Part shown: positions 13,677-15,609 of the stretch, piece by piece
Numbering within the stretch: the stretch's first letter is position 1
Layout: each line of letters starts with the position of its first letter
From: Methanosarcinaceae archaeon UBA470
Lineage (GTDB): Archaea > Halobacteriota > Methanosarcinia > Methanosarcinales > Methanosarcinaceae
Direction of reading: 5' to 3'
Length of the DNA: 15,609 bases
Assembly (NCBI GenBank): GCA_002508425.1
Contig: DAKU01000139.1
Coordinates: 1-15,609, forward strand
The notes under the pieces: generated by a model
Seen by the model: the letters and a program-made list of their open reading frames with translations, nothing else
Databases searched by the model: none
What the model was told of the DNA's origin: nothing
Position numbers and translations under genes: made by a program

Positions 13677-14651
13677 TTACTGTAACATCCTTGCCAGGTC
13701 CTTTGCAAAATAGGTTAATATCATGTCTGCTCCGGCTCTCTTGATAGAGAGAAGAGATTCATACATCACTTTTTTCTCATCCAGCCATCCCATGCGTGCA
13801 GCAGCTTTAAGCATTGCAAACTCTCCACTGACATTGTATGCAGCAGTGGGCATCTTGAACTCTGTCTTGATGCGATAGAGTATATCGAGGTAAGGAAGAG
13901 CAGGTTTTACCATTATCACATCAGCCCCTTCCAATATATCCAGTTCTGCTTCTCTTATTGCCTCATCTGAATTTGCAGGGTCCATCTGGTAGCTGGAACG
14001 GTCGCCAAAAGAATATCCGGAATCTGCAGCTTCTCTGAAAGGACCGTAAAAAGCAGAAGAATACTTTGCTGCATATGACATTATAGGTACGTCCTTGCAG
14101 TTATTTTCATCAAGTGCGTCCCTTATAACACTTATCATTCCATCCATCATTCCAGAAGGAGCTACCATGTCTGCCCCGGCTAGTGCATGGCTTACTGCTG
14201 TCTTGCCAAGCAGGGGAAGTGTGGGGTCATTCAATATCTGCTCCTGTTCCATGTCAACAACACCACAATGGCCATGACTTGTATATTCGCACAGACAGAC
14301 GTCTGTAATAACATAGATGTCCTTTCCAAGTTCGCTCTTTATCTCGCGCACAGCCCTCTGTACGACATCATCTTCGCCCCATGCGCTGCTTCCCTTTTCA
14401 TCTTTTGTTGAAGGTATCCCAAAGAGTATGACGGCAGGAATCCCCAGATCTGCAGCTTCTTTTGCATCATCTGCTGCCATATCCACAGGTAATCTGGACA
14501 TTCCGGGCATCGAAGACATTGCCAGTGGTGAATCGATATTTTCATCCACGAACATTGGGTATATCAGGTCATCAACTGAAAGTGATGTTTCACGAATCAT
14601 ATCTCTTATCTTGCCGCTTCTCAGCCTTCTCATCCTAACCTGTGGGAACAT
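13677..14651 (-). CDS. hemB: Porphobilinogen synthase (5-aminolevulinate dehydratase), zinc type
   Basis: This enzyme condenses two 5-aminolevulinates into porphobilinogen. I start at the ATG at 14651 (324 residues): it gives the usual family length, begins MFPQVRMRRLRSG, and has GTGAT upstream. A reading 18 codons longer would overlap the end of hemA. The two active-site Lys are K196 in MSYAAKYSSAFYGPF and K249 in DVIMVKPALPYLDI. The metal site DVCLCEYTSHGHCGV has C119, C121 and C129, so this is the zinc-dependent form rather than the Asp-rich magnesium form. SYQMDPANSDEA is also typical. It follows the hemA stop by 13 bases. Confidence 0.95.
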   Translation of the reverse strand: MFPQVRMRRLRSGKIRDMIRETSLSVDDLIYPMFVDENIDSPLAMSSMPGMSRLPVDMAADDAKEAADLGIPAVILFGIPSTKDEKGSSAWGEDDVVQRAVREIKSELGKDIYVITDVCLCEYTSHGHCGVVDMEQEQILNDPTLPLLGKTAVSHALAGADMVAPSGMMDGMISVIRDALDENNCKDVPIMSYAAKYSSAFYGPFREAADSGYSFGDRSSYQMDPANSDEAIREAELDILEGADVIMVKPALPYLDILYRIKTEFKMPTAAYNVSGEFAMLKAAARMGWLDEKKVMYESLLSIKRAGADMILTYFAKDLARMLQ

Positions 14652-14664
14652 TTGATCACTTCTG

Positions 14665-15609
14665 TCACTTGCATTTGTTATTATTCGTTTCCTGAGTCTT
14701 ATCAATGTTGAATAACCTTGAAACTACATCCAATAATTCATCATCATTCTTTTCTGCAGCAGAGCGTAATACTTTAGTGGGTTCTGCCAATATCTTGTTA
14801 ACTATGGAGTGTGTAAGGTCATCCAGCACTTTGTTCTCAATTTCACCTATCGTATGGTAGGCACGTAGTTTATTCGCTGCACGCTCTTTTTCCTGTTTCC
14901 TTACATTATATACATTGGCATAAATGGCAGAAACTATATGGTCGGCTTTCTGCTGTTTGTACTGCTTTAGAAGCAGGCACAGCTCCTCCTCCACAATTTT
15001 TTCTGCCCTCTTTGCTTCCTCTTTGCGTTGTGCAAGACTTCTTTCGTTTATGATCCTTAAACTATCAATGTTGTAGAGTTTAACGTGGTCTATATCTGCA
15101 ACACTTGATTCTATATCTCTGGGATTGGCGATATCGATTAACAGGAGCTCTCTGTCACGGCCCTTCATTATCTCTTCTATCAAAGATTTTCTCAGTACAT
15201 AATGGGGTGCAGATGTGGCGCTAATAACTACATCCGCCTTCCTTACGTGCTCGGACAGGTTCTCAAAACGTACTGCATGACCGCCCATGCTATCTGCCAG
15301 ATCACGGGCTTTTTCAAAAGTGCGATTTGCTATATATATGAGGTCCATTTCCCTATGAGCAAGTGCCCTGGTTACAAGGGTTCCCATCTCACCGGTACCT
15401 ATCACAAGCACCATTTTTCCTTCTAGGCCCCCCAGCACCATTTCAGCCAAGTCTACAGCAGCTGAACCAATGGATACCGCACCTCTATTTACTTCGGTCT
15501 CTGTGCGGACTCGTTTACCTACTTGTATGGCCTTGCTGAACGCGGTATCAAGTATTCTTCCGGTAGTGCCCACTTTTTTTGCAAGGAGGTACATGTCTCT
15601 TATCTGCCC
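14665..15609 (-). CDS. hemA: Glutamyl-tRNA reductase, C-terminal two thirds (cut by window edge)
   Basis: HemA reduces Glu-tRNA(Glu) with NADPH to glutamate-1-semialdehyde, the first step of the C5 tetrapyrrole route. The frame stays open to the edge of the window, so 314 residues are visible and the N-terminal domain with the catalytic Cys is missing. The visible part opens with GQIRDMYLLAKKVGTTGR, then RTETEVNRGAVSIGSAAVDLA, the linker to the NADPH domain. The Rossmann fold is seen in LVIGTGEMGTLVTRAL, IYIANRTFEKA, and VVISATSAPHYVLRK. LLLIDIANPRDIE follows. The C-terminal part is a long helical dimerisation domain rich in Lys/Glu/Gln (EEAKRAEKIVEEEL). The last 20 residues are hydrophilic and Asn-rich. 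It is the first gene of the operon visible here. Confidence 0.95.
   Translation of the reverse strand, partial: GQIRDMYLLAKKVGTTGRILDTAFSKAIQVGKRVRTETEVNRGAVSIGSAAVDLAEMVLGGLEGKMVLVIGTGEMGTLVTRALAHREMDLIYIANRTFEKARDLADSMGGHAVRFENLSEHVRKADVVISATSAPHYVLRKSLIEEIMKGRDRELLLIDIANPRDIESSVADIDHVKLYNIDSLRIINERSLAQRKEEAKRAEKIVEEELCLLLKQYKQQKADHIVSAIYANVYNVRKQEKERAANKLRAYHTIGEIENKVLDDLTHSIVNKILAEPTKVLRSAAEKNDDELLDVVSRLFNIDKTQETNNNKCK

Noticed and set aside
14665..15609. hemA as a truncated pseudogene lacking the catalytic Cys
   Set aside because: The frame is open to the last base of the window; the missing N-terminal part lies beyond the edge.
1..15609. CRISPR arrays, insertion sequences, tRNA or rRNA genes
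   Set aside because: I saw no regularly spaced short repeats, transposase motifs or terminal repeats, and no cloverleaf-like or ribosomal sequence in the intergenic gaps.

Overview
This window looks like a chromosomal stretch of a methanogenic archaeon, most likely of the Methanosarcinaceae (a Methanolobus, Methanomethylovorans or Methanococcoides type). That placement is an inference. It rests on archaeal-type glutamyl-tRNA synthetase, on tetrapyrrole synthesis by the C5 route (as used for F430 and corrinoids), on a DUF169 protein, on archaeal TATA-like promoter elements, on GGTGAT-type ribosome binding sites, and on an AT-leaning, N-glycosylation-prone secretome.

Layout. Bases 1-1007 carry, on the plus strand, the tail of a probable flavodoxin-fold flavoprotein followed by a DUF169 protein. 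Bases 1113-2917 carry, on the minus strand, a tiny sequon-rich lipoprotein and an AAA+/DUF4143 ATPase. Bases 3087-5988 (minus) hold gltX and a two-gene unit of a fumarylacetoacetate-hydrolase-fold enzyme coupled to a small winged-helix protein. Bases 6219-8681 (plus) hold a polytopic membrane protein and a secreted protein made of three near-identical cupredoxin-like repeats. Bases 8726-9637 (minus) hold a tail-anchored TPR protein. Bases 9763-15609 (minus) form one tight operon read hemA-hemB-hemL-hemC-pyrD-pyrK. Its genes are 12-17 nt apart or overlap by one base; hemA runs off the right edge.

How the genes fit together. GltX makes Glu-tRNA(Glu). HemA, HemL, HemB and HemC turn this into hydroxymethylbilane, the precursor of siroheme, F430 and cobamides. 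No hemD is present in the window; the place after hemC is taken by pyrD and pyrK, which encode the two subunits of an NAD-linked class 1B dihydroorotate dehydrogenase for pyrimidine synthesis. gltX lies about 5 kb from the hem genes and is not part of that operon.

The least ordinary part is 6.1-9.7 kb. The secreted three-repeat protein has no His and no Cys, so it cannot form a type-1 copper site. It is preceded by a long leader with a convincing inverted repeat and a possible second pairing next to its ribosome binding site. Several clean palindromes lie in the short intergenic regions. No gap between genes exceeds about 230 bases. No tRNA, rRNA, CRISPR array or insertion sequence was recognised. 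Everything here comes from reading the sequence; no database search was run.
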